This document shows positions 8,692-17,369 of a stretch of 64,000 bases of DNA, piece after piece. The DNA comes from Paraburkholderia bryophila. GTDB taxonomy: Bacteria; Pseudomonadota; Gammaproteobacteria; Burkholderiales; Burkholderiaceae. The notes beneath the pieces were generated by a model, which was given only the letters and a program-made list of their open reading frames with translations, was not told where the DNA came from and made no database searches. Positions within the stretch are counted from its first letter, which is position 1; the number at the start of each line of letters is the position of its first letter. Position numbers and translations under genes: made by a program. The stretch covers positions 620,001 to 684,000 of the forward strand of contig NZ_QLTK01000001.1 in the NCBI RefSeq assembly GCF_003269035.1, in the 5' to 3' direction.

Positions 8692-9882
8692 TCAGGGAAG
8701 CCGTGCCGTGCCGTGGCGCGGCACGGATACGGCAGCGGCGGCGGCGGTGAAACGGCTGACGGACAGCACGTGATCCAGCGCCCAGACGCAGTGATACCAG
8801 CCGGTTGGAATCACCAGCAGGTCGCCGGGTTCCAGCACGACATCGACACCCTGCGCCTGGGCAAAACGCGCAAAGCGCGTCAGGTCGGGCAACGCCACAT
8901 CGACACGGCACGGGCGATACGTGTTGAACGAATCGAACGCATAGAGAGCGTCTTCCTGAGCCGGCGCGTAGAGACGCACGCGTTTGCGGCCGTGAATCTG
9001 GGCGAGGAACGAGTTCGCCAGGTCGCAGTGCAGACGTGTTACCAGCGCAGCGCCACTGGCGCGGCCGAACCACAACTGCCCTGCGCCGAACCGATGCCCG
9101 GCCAGGCGTGGCAACGCAAAACGCGCTTCCCATAGCGGCGGCAGCAGACACCCTTCCGTGTAAGTCGCGGCGCCGGGGTCGGCTGCGCCATGCGCGGCGA
9201 TGCCGTCGATGAAACCGGCCACGGTCTGCGGCGCGCCGTTCGACGGGTCGGGACGCAGCACCGTCGAACCTTCCTGGCGGCGCCAATCGTCGAGGGTCCA
9301 CGACACTTCCGGCCAGTCGATCATGCCGCGCAGAACGAGTGGCTCCGAGGCGTCGAGCGCATCGGCCAGCGCCACGTGAAGGTCGTTGTCATTGCAACGC
9401 TCGGCGCTCACCGCGCGCACCGTCGTGAGAAAGGCTGGCGCGCGCTGCCGGGCCCGTGCGAGCGCCGCGCGGCCCGCCGCCGAAGGACGCTTGAGCAATT
9501 GCAGCCAGTACGCCGCGAGCCGCGCGGAACCGTCGATCCGCACGCCACCGAGCGCCAGCGCGGTGGCGCTGCGCGGGTCGAAACCAGTCGGGTCGTCGAG
9601 CATCGCGGTCAATAGCGCGTGGTTCAGGGTGATGCGCGCTGCGGCCGGGTGTGCGCTACCGGACGGCAGTGGTGTCGATGCCGATGCCGGCATCCGAGCC
9701 GGCATTTGCGTAGAAACCGGCACCGACCCGATCGAGCGGCCGAGCAGAAAGCGCCGTGAAACCTCGGCGCAATCGCTGACGATCAGATCCAGCGCCACCT
9801 CCTGCGGCGGCGCGACATAGTGCTCGGCAAGCCGCGCCGCCAGCAACGCGCTCAATGCCGCGTGCGCGTCACGGCTCACCAT
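8692..9882 (-). CDS. JmjC/cupin-8 domain Fe(II)/2-oxoglutarate oxygenase-like protein
   Basis: A 396-residue protein. The C-terminal half (about 175-380) is a cupin-8/JmjC fold with the metal triad His285-x-Asp287 (in LHCDL) and His364 (in TGWYHCVWAL), plus the PGDLLVIP strand typical of the family. Residues 1-160 are a helical N-terminal region I cannot assign. Such enzymes hydroxylate protein side chains or small molecules using O2 and 2-oxoglutarate. The start overlaps the stop of the TylF-like methyltransferase by 7 nt, so the two are co-translated and probably act on the same molecule. The operon has a perfect hrpII box upstream (10971-10994), which places this enzyme in the T3SS regulon. 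Substrate unknown. Confidence 0.8.
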   Translation of the reverse strand: MVSRDAHAALSALLAARLAEHYVAPPQEVALDLIVSDCAEVSRRFLLGRSIGSVPVSTQMPARMPASASTPLPSGSAHPAAARITLNHALLTAMLDDPTGFDPRSATALALGGVRIDGSARLAAYWLQLLKRPSAAGRAALARARQRAPAFLTTVRAVSAERCNDNDLHVALADALDASEPLVLRGMIDWPEVSWTLDDWRRQEGSTVLRPDPSNGAPQTVAGFIDGIAAHGAADPGAATYTEGCLLPPLWEARFALPRLAGHRFGAGQLWFGRASGAALVTRLHCDLANSFLAQIHGRKRVRLYAPAQEDALYAFDSFNTYRPCRVDVALPDLTRFARFAQAQGVDVVLEPGDLLVIPTGWYHCVWALDHVLSVSRFTAAAAAVSVPRHGTARLP

Positions 9883-10841
9883 GGCTTGCGCCAGTAGACC
9901 GCCTGGCCGTCGACCCGCGTCAGCGGCGCATCGATCCCATGCACGGCGCGATACTCATCGACGGCACGCGCGCAGCCGGTCGGCAAGCCGTAATCGTCGA
10001 CGATCACGAAGCCGCCCGGCGACAAACGCGGATACAGGGCGTCGAGCGCCACGCGAGTCGACTCGTACCAGTCGCCGTCGAGCCGCATCAGCGCCAGCTG
10101 CTCGATCGGCGCTGCAGGCAGCGTGTCGGCGAACCAGCCTGGCAGGAAACGCACGCGGCGGTCCAGCAGTCCGGCTTTGGCGAACGACTCGCGCACGCCG
10201 GCCAGATCGCTGCGCAGCCCGTCGACCGCACCCATCAGGTGATGCCAGATCGCCTCGCGCAGATCGGCGGCGGGGTCCGGCGCCGGCAGTCCCGCGAACG
10301 AGTCGGCCACCCACACGTTGCGGCTGCGGTCGCCGAACGCGTTCAGCGCGGCGCGCAACAGAATCGTCACGCCGCCGCGCCATACGCCGGTTTCGATGAA
10401 GTCTCCCGGCACCTGCTCGTCGATCGTCACGCGCGCCAGTTCGACCACGTTGTCGAGCAGCACGGCATCGCACATGGTCAGGCGGCGCGAGGCGTGATGC
10501 ATGTGATTGAGCGCCTCGGCCATGCGCGAGGAATCGACGCCGGCGACCTCGGCAGCGGTGCGCTGCAGCGGCCCGAGCCAGTCGGCGAAGACGCGATCCG
10601 CTTCGGCTAGCCGTTCGAGACAATCGGCGGCGGTGATGGGAGCGTCGGGCGTGGCGGCGGGTGCCGGCGTGCGCGCCTCGGTGTGAATCCCGGCATCCGC
10701 CGCGCCGCCGATGTAGCGGCGGATAATCGCCAGATAGGGGTACGCCCGGTCTTCATCCGCGAGGGGCACGAGCGGCATCGGCTCGGCGTCGAGCCACGAG
10801 ACGCGGGGCAAGCCAGGGGAGTTCGAAAGAGTCGATTCCAT
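9876..10841 (-). CDS. TylF/MycF-family SAM-dependent O-methyltransferase
   Basis: A 321-residue protein of the macrocin O-methyltransferase (TylF/MycF) family. The SAM-binding glycine-rich segment is GDFIETGVWRGG, followed by VADSFAGLP. A conserved LMRLDGDWYESTRVAL and GGFVIVDDYG provide the Asp residues that bind the metal in this family. Known members methylate sugar hydroxyls of antibiotics, but here there are no polyketide or glycosyltransferase genes. It is the first gene of an operon with the JmjC/cupin oxygenase and a small exported protein, preceded by a hrpII box. A role in making a T3SS-co-regulated metabolite, or in modifying a surface glycan, is inference. Confidence 0.85.
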   Translation of the reverse strand: MESTLSNSPGLPRVSWLDAEPMPLVPLADEDRAYPYLAIIRRYIGGAADAGIHTEARTPAPAATPDAPITAADCLERLAEADRVFADWLGPLQRTAAEVAGVDSSRMAEALNHMHHASRRLTMCDAVLLDNVVELARVTIDEQVPGDFIETGVWRGGVTILLRAALNAFGDRSRNVWVADSFAGLPAPDPAADLREAIWHHLMGAVDGLRSDLAGVRESFAKAGLLDRRVRFLPGWFADTLPAAPIEQLALMRLDGDWYESTRVALDALYPRLSPGGFVIVDDYGLPTGCARAVDEYRAVHGIDAPLTRVDGQAVYWRKPW

Positions 10842-11144
10842 CGCGGGTTCGGGTGGCCGCTCGGGCCGTTGGTCGAAAGAGGTGCGATCACGCGGGTGTC
10901 ACGCTGCGTTGAGCGCGGCCGCAAGCCTCAGTCAGTATCGGCCGCCATCCGGACCCGTCCGGCCGAAGCGCGAACCATTGCATGCCCAGGCGAACCGCCG
11001 CGCTCCACCGGCCCAATGCCGCGCTCTACCGATGACATGCCCGGCCATTGCGTGCGGTTTTCGATGCAGTCTTTCGTGTCGGCACCGACGGCACGGCACG
11101 GGATCGGGTGTGATGGCCGCATCGCTAGCCCTCTCTTTCCGCCG
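10842..11144. other. Divergent intergenic region, TylF operon / DUF3455 gene
   Basis: This 303-nt gap contains the hrpII box for the leftward methyltransferase operon. I see no further gene or clear structure. The rightward DUF3455 gene probably has its own promoter here, but none could be assigned. Confidence 0.6.
10971..10994 (-). promoter_or_regulatory. hrpII/PIP box for the TylF-JmjC operon
   Basis: CGAA (10971-10974), 16 nt, CGAA (10991-10994): minus-strand TTCG-N16-TTCG with C after the inner half (TTCGC). A near-consensus -10, GATACT (consensus YANNNT, G in place of Y), starts 30 nt downstream at 10939. The ATG at 10841 is 129 nt away. Confidence 0.75.
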
Positions 11145-11849
11145 ATGACTGGTTCACCGCCCCGCCCCACGCGATTCACGCGACTCGCGCCATTGTCGCG
11201 CCCTTCGCGGAGCTGCCTCGCGGCCGGCTGCCTGCTCGCGCTCGCCGCCTGCGCGACGACATCGACAACGCCGCCACCCACCGCCAATGAATCGCTTCCC
11301 CCCGATCTGCGCGTGGGCCAGAACGAAGTGCTCCAGGAAGTCATGACCACCCACGGCGACGAAACCTACGTCTGCCGACGCCTCAAGTCCGACGCCAGCA
11401 CCGCCGGCATAGCCTCGCCGTCCAGCGCGGGCCTGCCCGGCATGGCGCGCGACGGCACGCAACTGCGGTGGGATCCGCTCGGTTCCGAAGCCTTGCTGGT
11501 CGACGCAAGCGGCCAGAGCGTCGGCACGGTCGCGCCCGGCCGTTACTTCCTCGCCTACGACGGCAGCTATGTGATCGGCAAGGTGGCCGCCGAAAGCCAG
11601 GTCGGCGCGAACGCCCTGACGTGGGTGCGTTACACCGCACGCTTCGTCGCGGCGCGCCGCCCCGGCGAGGGCCGGCTTGCCGACATCAGTTCGATCCAGC
11701 GCATCGACACCTCGGGCGGCCTGCCGCCTCTGCCCACGTGCGAACTGGAAGGCGCCCATCTGCTGGTGCCTTACGGCGCGACCTATATGTTCTATCGCGC
11801 CAAAGGGCTCGCGCCGGTCGCCTTGTCGGCGAACCAGGCCTCGCACTGA
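11145..11849 (+). CDS. DUF3455 lipoprotein
   Basis: A 234-residue protein with a lipoprotein signal peptide. After a basic n-region the hydrophobic stretch ends in LLALAACATT, with a lipobox cysteine near residue 36. The remainder fits DUF3455: YVCRR near the start, W-D-P...LLVDASGQSVG, YDGSYVIGK, LTWVRY, SSIQRIDTSGGLPP and a C-terminal VPYGATYMFY. The function of DUF3455 is unknown. The start at 11145 is chosen because it directly precedes the signal peptide; upstream frame to 10683 is spurious. The LLM oxidoreductase begins 15 nt after the stop, so the two may form an operon. Confidence 0.8.
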   Translation: MTGSPPRPTRFTRLAPLSRPSRSCLAAGCLLALAACATTSTTPPPTANESLPPDLRVGQNEVLQEVMTTHGDETYVCRRLKSDASTAGIASPSSAGLPGMARDGTQLRWDPLGSEALLVDASGQSVGTVAPGRYFLAYDGSYVIGKVAAESQVGANALTWVRYTARFVAARRPGEGRLADISSIQRIDTSGGLPPLPTCELEGAHLLVPYGATYMFYRAKGLAPVALSANQASH

Positions 11850-11864
11850 CACCAGGAGTCGACC

Positions 11865-12950
11865 ATGCAATTCGGTTTGTTCTTGACGCTGCCGGCACCC
11901 GAACCCAGGCCCGCCGCCGAGCTCTACGAACGCGCGCTCGCCATGGCCGAAGCCGCCGATACGCTCGGCTTCAGCCATCTGTGGCTCGCCGAGCATCACT
12001 TCACCAATTATTCGCACTCGTCGCGCCCGCTGATGCTGCTCTCGCATATCGCCGCGCGCACCCAGCATCTGCGTCTCGGACCGGCGATCGTGCCGGTGCC
12101 GCTGCATCATCCGCTGGTGATCGCGGAAGAGCTCGCCACGCTCGACGTGCTGAGCGGCGGCCGTGTCGAAGCCGGTCTCGGTAGCGGTTATCAGCGCTAC
12201 CAGTACGAGCGTTTCCAGCTCACCAAGGGCGCCGGCGCGGCGCGCGACGACGAAGCGATCGACGTCCTCCTGAAGGCATTGCGCGAGCCCTTGTTCTCGC
12301 ATCGCGGCGAGCACTTCGAGATTCCCCGCACCGGCCTCGTGCCGCAGCCGCTGCAACGCGCGATCCCGCTGTGGCTGGTGGTCAATTCGAGCCGGCGGCC
12401 ATCGGTCGAGCAGGCCGTGAAACGGCGCGCGAATCTCTTCACGGGCGTGCTCGAACCGATTTCGAAATTGACCGACGTGCGGCGCCGCTATCCGGATCTC
12501 GCCGATGCGCTGGCGACGGTGCGCATCGGCACGCAGCGGCCGGTGTTCGTCGCCGAGAACGAGGCCCAGGCTCGCGAGGCCGTCGAGCATGCGCGCTGGA
12601 ACGGACGCGCGACGCTGCGTCTGCGCCACGATCTCGGCGACGTGGTGGACGGCATCGTACCTGCGCAGCCGCTGCCCGACGAGCCGTCGGACGACGTGCT
12701 GCGCAACGATTTCCTGGTGATCGGCACGGCGGATGAATGCATTCATCAATTGCGCCGGATTCAAACCGGGCTCGGCTGCGACTACTTCAGCGCGAGCTTC
12801 TGGTTCGGCTCGATGCCGCACGACATGGCGATGGCATCCATGCGCCGTTTCGCGCGGGATGTGATGCCGGCGTTCGCGCGGGAAAAAGCGGCTGAGGCGC
12901 ATGAGGCGTCGTTGCCGCGTCCGCAGTGGGAGTCGACGTTGGCGTGGTGA
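11865..12950 (+). CDS. LLM-class (luciferase-like) flavin-dependent oxidoreductase
   Basis: A 361-residue bacterial luciferase-like TIM-barrel protein. The family pattern is clear: FGLFLTLP at the N-terminus, LWLAEHHF, LRLGPAIVPVPLHHPLVIAE, LDVLSGGRVEAGLGSGY and, near the C-terminus, FLVIGTADEC followed by a glycine-rich end. Such enzymes use FMNH2 or F420 to oxidise aldehydes, alkanes or sulfonates. The start has AGGAG eight bases upstream. Adjacent genes do not reveal the substrate. Confidence 0.85.
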   Translation: MQFGLFLTLPAPEPRPAAELYERALAMAEAADTLGFSHLWLAEHHFTNYSHSSRPLMLLSHIAARTQHLRLGPAIVPVPLHHPLVIAEELATLDVLSGGRVEAGLGSGYQRYQYERFQLTKGAGAARDDEAIDVLLKALREPLFSHRGEHFEIPRTGLVPQPLQRAIPLWLVVNSSRRPSVEQAVKRRANLFTGVLEPISKLTDVRRRYPDLADALATVRIGTQRPVFVAENEAQAREAVEHARWNGRATLRLRHDLGDVVDGIVPAQPLPDEPSDDVLRNDFLVIGTADECIHQLRRIQTGLGCDYFSASFWFGSMPHDMAMASMRRFARDVMPAFAREKAAEAHEASLPRPQWESTLAW

Positions 12951-12970
12951 ATATGGCCGTGGTGCGTTGT

Positions 12971-13033
12971 GCGTGCTGCGTGCTGCGTGCTGCGTGCTGC
13001 GTGCTGCGTGCTGCGTGCCGCGTGCCGCGTAGC
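12971..13033. repeat. 7-bp tandem repeat (GCGTGCT)n
   Basis: Six perfect copies of GCGTGCT, then two of GCGTGCC and a terminal GCGTAGC, 21 nt after the LLM gene stop. This is a microsatellite prone to slippage, and it lies outside any coding sequence. Confidence 0.9.
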
Positions 13034-13079
13034 AAGCAGGGAGCGGTGAGCGGCACCAGCGCACCACGCCCGGTTTCAA

Positions 13080-13116
13080 GCGGGTCGAGCGCCGGCATGC
13101 CCGGCGCTCGACCCGC
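13080..13116. terminator. Strong 16-bp hairpin, bidirectional terminator
   Basis: GCGGGTCGAGCGCCGG (13080-13095) and its exact complement (13101-13116) form a 16-bp stem with a 5-nt loop, between the convergent LLM gene and the OTU-like effector gene. There is no long T-tract; the position supports termination for both. Confidence 0.65.
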
Positions 13117-13125
13117 CACAATCCC

Positions 13126-16100
13126 TCAAACTGCCGGCTGGTCCTTCGGCTTGACGGCTTCGAAGTGACCGCCCTGATCCCAGATCATCACCTCGCGCAC
13201 GTTTGCAGCTTGCTGATCCGCGCCGATGTGATCCAGATGCGTTCTGCCCGCCACCTGCGTGACGCCCACCACATGCAGCGGCTGCCGGGTCCGCGGGTCG
13301 TCGTTGATCATCGCCACCAGACGCTTGCCGGCGGCGCCGGTGAACGTCATCGGTTGGCCGTTGCGAATGTGCCCTTCGTCCACCAGTTTCTGCCGGTATT
13401 CGTTCACCCGTTGCGTGTGAGGCTGGCTGTAGTCGCCAGTCGCATGTTGCACCATGGAAATGAGCAGACAGTTGTTCATGTCGCCGTTGTTTTTCACGAC
13501 GCTGAAGCCGCTCTTCTCCAAACTTGCTTGCGTCGGCGCGAAATCGGTGGCGGCCATGGTCGCTTGCTGTTCGTACTCCCACTGCTTATTGCCGTAGACC
13601 GCCTTCATTTCGCCGGGTAATTTGCTCCATGGCGTGATCGCGGGCGCGCTCTGCGGCAGTGCCTTGAGCGCGCTCAACGCGGCATTGATCCGGTCGTCGT
13701 GCGCCTCGCGCTCCGGCTCCGAGGACGAAACCGGCGCGGCCGCGGAGCTCGACGATGATGCGGCGCCTGAAGCGCTCGAAGCCGGCACGGTGTTCAAATT
13801 GGGCGTGGGCGTTTGCGGCGTGGTCGACGGCGGCGGCGCATTGAGCGGCTGCGACACGCTCGCGCTGACCGACGGCTTCAGCGGCTTGGGCGTCGCCGGC
13901 GTGATCGTCGACGCCGGCAGCGGGTTCGGCGGCGCCCCACTCGCCGTAACCGACGGCCGTTTCTGCGGACTAGCCATCGGCATCGGCCTCGGTCCCGGCA
14001 AGCTACTCGACGAACCCGAAGGCAACGCCGCCATCGGCTGCATTTCGATCGCACCCGTGGCGTTAGGGTCGAGACCGGAACCGCCCGCATTTTGCAGCGG
14101 CCTGAACCCAGACGCCGGCGGGCTCACCGCCGGCGCGGGAGCCGGTTTCCCGCCGTGCAGCGTGAAGGTGCGTTTCGACTGACTGTCATAGCAAAGCACC
14201 GCGGCGACCGGCGCATCCGCATTGCCATCGCCGCCAATCCGCCGATGCGGCTGCGCGCCGGTCGCATCCACGAGTTTGACCGCCGCGCCCGGCTTGCCAT
14301 AGACCTGCGCCGCGACCCGCGCGATCACGTCGGCATGCTGCGCCACGTCGACCGGCAGCAGCGGCGGCGCGCCGCCGCCCGGCGCCGTAGCCGTACCCGC
14401 GCCCTGGCCCCGACGCAGCGTCTGAATCACCTGCGCGCGCGCCTTCATCACCTGTTTATTCATCTCGCTCGACGATGCATCGCTCTTGCCCGAGATGTTC
14501 TGGTGCAGCGCGTACAGCATCGAATCGAGACCCGGCGTGCCGGGGTTGTCGATCACGTCGACACCGGCTTCTTCGAAATGGTTGCGCCACTGCAACGGCT
14601 CGGCCGCATCCGAGCGCTGAACCTGAACCCGTTCGACCGCGTCCGCCGCGAGATTGCGGCCCGCCTGGTCGAGCTTGACCGTGGAGAAACGGCGCCGCAC
14701 GTTTTCACCGAACAGGTGGCCTTCGAGCCACTTGCACGCGTCCTTGCGACTCATGCCCTCCAGGCCCGCGATGTCCTTTTCGGTGAAACGAAGATCGCGC
14801 AGCATGTTCCGCGCCGCCACCGCGCCCTCGCCGCCGTCGCGCCATCCCGCCACGAACTGCCGCACCGCGAACGGCGGATTGTCCTGCGCGAAGCGTGTTT
14901 TCAGGTGCTCGGCGATCGCTGCGGGCGTCTTGCCCTGATAGCCGGTCTTATCGAAACCAAAGTCACCCTGCGCATGCCCCGTCGCCAGTTGTTCGGACAG
15001 CGTGCCGATTCCCACCGCCGGATGGTAAGCCGCTTCATCCAGAAAATGCGTCTTGAGCGCGGCAAACGACTCGTCCGGATTCGAGTCGTCGTCGATCGCG
15101 CGCAGGGCGGCGGAGTCATGGGTCTGCGCCTCGGCATCGATGGTTTGCCGCGCCTGATTGCGGTGAAAATGCGAAGCGACGCCGCCGCGCTCGTCGGCCA
15201 TCACGCGCAGCGCGACCAGCACATTGTTCTCCGGGTTTTTAGACGCCAGAAACTCGCGGGCGCCCGCATGATTGCCGGCTCGTTCGAGCCCGTCGAGCTT
15301 CTTGATGTCCGCATCGCCGAGTTTGAGTTCATTGCGCAGGAACATGTCCCGATGCTGCAGGCGTTGCGTCGACGCCGCGCCTGATTCGATCCGCTCGCGC
15401 ACTCGCGGCAGCGCGCGCAACAGCGCTTCCTCACGCATCTTCGCGTCGATCGGCCGGGCGTTCTTCTGCGTGATATAGCTGACGATCCCCCGGCGCCCCG
15501 CATAGATCAGATACACCGGACTCAGTACCGCGCGTGACGCACTCACTTGCCCGGCGGTCGCCGCGGCAACCGGATTCACCGCCAGCTCGGCGACGCCGGC
15601 CGCCATGTTCACCGCGCCGTAAGCGACCTGCACCTTCGCGTGCCGCTTCTCTTCTTTCAGATTGTCGAGATTGAGTGCCTGGTAAGCCGACAGATGCTGC
15701 TTGAGCATCTCCGGCGGCGCGGCGGTCTGCGGTGTCGTGCCGGTCGGCTTCAACGGCACGACTTTCGCGTTATAGCGCGTCTTGAGTTCCTGCATCCGCT
15801 CGATCGTCGCACCGCCGATGAAATGTTTCGCCAGCGCCTGGCGAATATCGCCGCGCTGATATTTCGTCGTCGGCAAGGTGGCGTCGCTCTTCCAGAAACG
15901 CCACGAGCCGAAGTGCATCGTGTCGCGCACCCGCGAGCGGTCGGTCTCGGAGAGGCCTTTGTAGCGTTCGAGAAACGCGTCCGGATTGCCCGAGCGGGCA
16001 ATCGCCGTCAGCGCGTTCTTGTCGAACTCGCTTTTCTGCACACCGTGAGTCGCGAAATGCGCGTCCAGCTTGCCGAGATCGGGACCGGCCCGCTTGCCGC

Positions 16101-17238
16101 GCGACTCCTCGCGGACCGTCGCCAGATGCGTGAACAACGAATCGGTTCGACCGGGCCGCACGTCGGCGGCGATGAAAGCGTCGATCACGTCCTCGCGAAT
16201 CGCGCGGCGCGTGCTCGCCGTATTGAGATTGGTCTTGCGGTTGAAGTTGAGGACGTTGAGCTTGATGCGCTCGCCCGGGAAATGCAGCATCTGGTTCAGC
16301 CGCTGTTGTCCGCCGCCGCCCACCGATGCGAAATTCTGCGTGAATTTCGTGACCTCGGCATCGCTGCGTTGACGCAGGATCGAGTAGACGTTCGAATCGA
16401 TCCTGCCGCGCTCGTGCAGGTCGTCGAGTTCTTGCAGACCCGGGCTCGTCGCATCCTCGCGCGCACTCGCCGGATGATCGAGCGCGGTACTGAACGCATG
16501 GGTGCGCTGCACCTTGCGGTCGACCGCCCGGCTTTGCAGCGCGCCGGCCGCCGTGTACATCGCGCCGGACGCGATGGCGAGCGCGCCGTCCGCATACACC
16601 GGCCCCGGCGCCTTGCCGTACAGCGAGGTGCCCGGATGCGTGACCGATTCCATGCGGCTGGTCATGTTCAGCGCGCCCAGCCCGACATCGCGAAACGCGC
16701 CGGGCGCGGCGCGCTGGAGATTGCCTTTGTCCTGAGCCAGCGCACGCCGTGCTTCGTCGCCGTCCAGCGTGCCCTTTTCCGTCGTCTTGACCTTGTTCGC
16801 GCTGTTGGCGACCTTGAAGGCCTTGTGCGCGGTGCTGACGGAAGTGGCGACGATATCGAGCGCCTGCGGCACCGCGCCGAGCGAGCCCGCGACTTCGGCG
16901 AGGTTTTTTGTTCCTTCCGAGGCGTGGCCCGCGGCGCTTGCGAGGCCGCCGCCGGACGACGCCGCGTTGTTCACGCCCCACCCCAGATAGCCGCCGGACG
17001 CCGTGGTGCCGAGCGGCGATTCGATCGCCGCGATGCCTTCGCCGGTTTTTTTGGCGCCCTTCGACAGCTTCGCCTTCAGCTTGCCGAGCGTCGACAACTG
17101 GGCACTGCCTTGCTGCGTCGGCGTGGGTGTCGTCGATGCGGGCGCGGGGTGGGAGGGATCGGTCGACGGGTGTTCGCCGCCGGTCGGATCGGGGACATGT
17201 GCGGCACTGTGCGAACTCGGAATGGACGGTGTCGACAT
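13126..17238 (-). CDS. Large candidate type III effector with two C-terminal OTU-like domains
   Basis: A 1370-residue protein with no signal peptide. Its first 55 residues are rich in Ser, Thr, Pro and His, as in T3SS export signals. Residues 60-190 are Gly/Ala-rich, possibly membrane-inserting, and about 200-880 are mostly helical with no known family. Two related segments follow, about 890-1028 and 1240-1365, joined by a Pro/Ser linker. The second has GDMNNC with Cys1257 and ends in GGHFEAV with His1358, about 100 residues later, which fits an OTU-type cysteine protease (deubiquitinase). The first aligns along its length but has Ser906 at the Cys position and no His in the final strand, so it looks like a pseudo-OTU. 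No perfect hrpII box precedes it; a one-mismatch copy lies at 17311-17334. The effector role is inference. Confidence 0.6.
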   Translation of the reverse strand: MSTPSIPSSHSAAHVPDPTGGEHPSTDPSHPAPASTTPTPTQQGSAQLSTLGKLKAKLSKGAKKTGEGIAAIESPLGTTASGGYLGWGVNNAASSGGGLASAAGHASEGTKNLAEVAGSLGAVPQALDIVATSVSTAHKAFKVANSANKVKTTEKGTLDGDEARRALAQDKGNLQRAAPGAFRDVGLGALNMTSRMESVTHPGTSLYGKAPGPVYADGALAIASGAMYTAAGALQSRAVDRKVQRTHAFSTALDHPASAREDATSPGLQELDDLHERGRIDSNVYSILRQRSDAEVTKFTQNFASVGGGGQQRLNQMLHFPGERIKLNVLNFNRKTNLNTASTRRAIREDVIDAFIAADVRPGRTDSLFTHLATVREESRGKRAGPDLGKLDAHFATHGVQKSEFDKNALTAIARSGNPDAFLERYKGLSETDRSRVRDTMHFGSWRFWKSDATLPTTKYQRGDIRQALAKHFIGGATIERMQELKTRYNAKVVPLKPTGTTPQTAAPPEMLKQHLSAYQALNLDNLKEEKRHAKVQVAYGAVNMAAGVAELAVNPVAAATAGQVSASRAVLSPVYLIYAGRRGIVSYITQKNARPIDAKMREEALLRALPRVRERIESGAASTQRLQHRDMFLRNELKLGDADIKKLDGLERAGNHAGAREFLASKNPENNVLVALRVMADERGGVASHFHRNQARQTIDAEAQTHDSAALRAIDDDSNPDESFAALKTHFLDEAAYHPAVGIGTLSEQLATGHAQGDFGFDKTGYQGKTPAAIAEHLKTRFAQDNPPFAVRQFVAGWRDGGEGAVAARNMLRDLRFTEKDIAGLEGMSRKDACKWLEGHLFGENVRRRFSTVKLDQAGRNLAADAVERVQVQRSDAAEPLQWRNHFEEAGVDVIDNPGTPGLDSMLYALHQNISGKSDASSSEMNKQVMKARAQVIQTLRRGQGAGTATAPGGGAPPLLPVDVAQHADVIARVAAQVYGKPGAAVKLVDATGAQPHRRIGGDGNADAPVAAVLCYDSQSKRTFTLHGGKPAPAPAVSPPASGFRPLQNAGGSGLDPNATGAIEMQPMAALPSGSSSSLPGPRPMPMASPQKRPSVTASGAPPNPLPASTITPATPKPLKPSVSASVSQPLNAPPPSTTPQTPTPNLNTVPASSASGAASSSSSAAAPVSSSEPEREAHDDRINAALSALKALPQSAPAITPWSKLPGEMKAVYGNKQWEYEQQATMAATDFAPTQASLEKSGFSVVKNNGDMNNCLLISMVQHATGDYSQPHTQRVNEYRQKLVDEGHIRNGQPMTFTGAAGKRLVAMINDDPRTRQPLHVVGVTQVAGRTHLDHIGADQQAANVREVMIWDQGGHFEAVKPKDQPAV

Positions 17239-17310
17239 GGTGTTCTCCGTGGCGGTCGGGGCTCGATTCGTCAGTACATCGGAAATCGATGTGCCGACTC
17301 ACGGCAAAAC

Positions 17311-17334
17311 GGAACTGCCGAACGGCCAGGCGAA
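17311..17334 (-). promoter_or_regulatory. Imperfect hrpII box (one mismatch) before the OTU-like gene
   Basis: GGAA (17311-17314), 16 nt, CGAA (17331-17334): minus-strand TTCG-N16-TTCC. The distance to the start codon (72 nt) matches the perfect boxes of the GNAT and AWR-like genes (71 nt), but no clear YANNNT -10 follows at 30-32 nt. A weak candidate. Confidence 0.3.
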
Positions 17335-17369
17335 GTTTTTGTCAGCCTGATGACGGTTGTGGGAAAGTT

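Noticed and set aside
12971..13033. Short repeats considered as a CRISPR-like array
   Set aside because: 7-bp perfect head-to-tail units without spacers; a microsatellite, and no cas gene is present.
11154..13121. 655-residue minus-strand frame across DUF3455 and LLM genes
   Set aside because: Covers two convincing plus-strand genes and a microsatellite; no recognisable domain.
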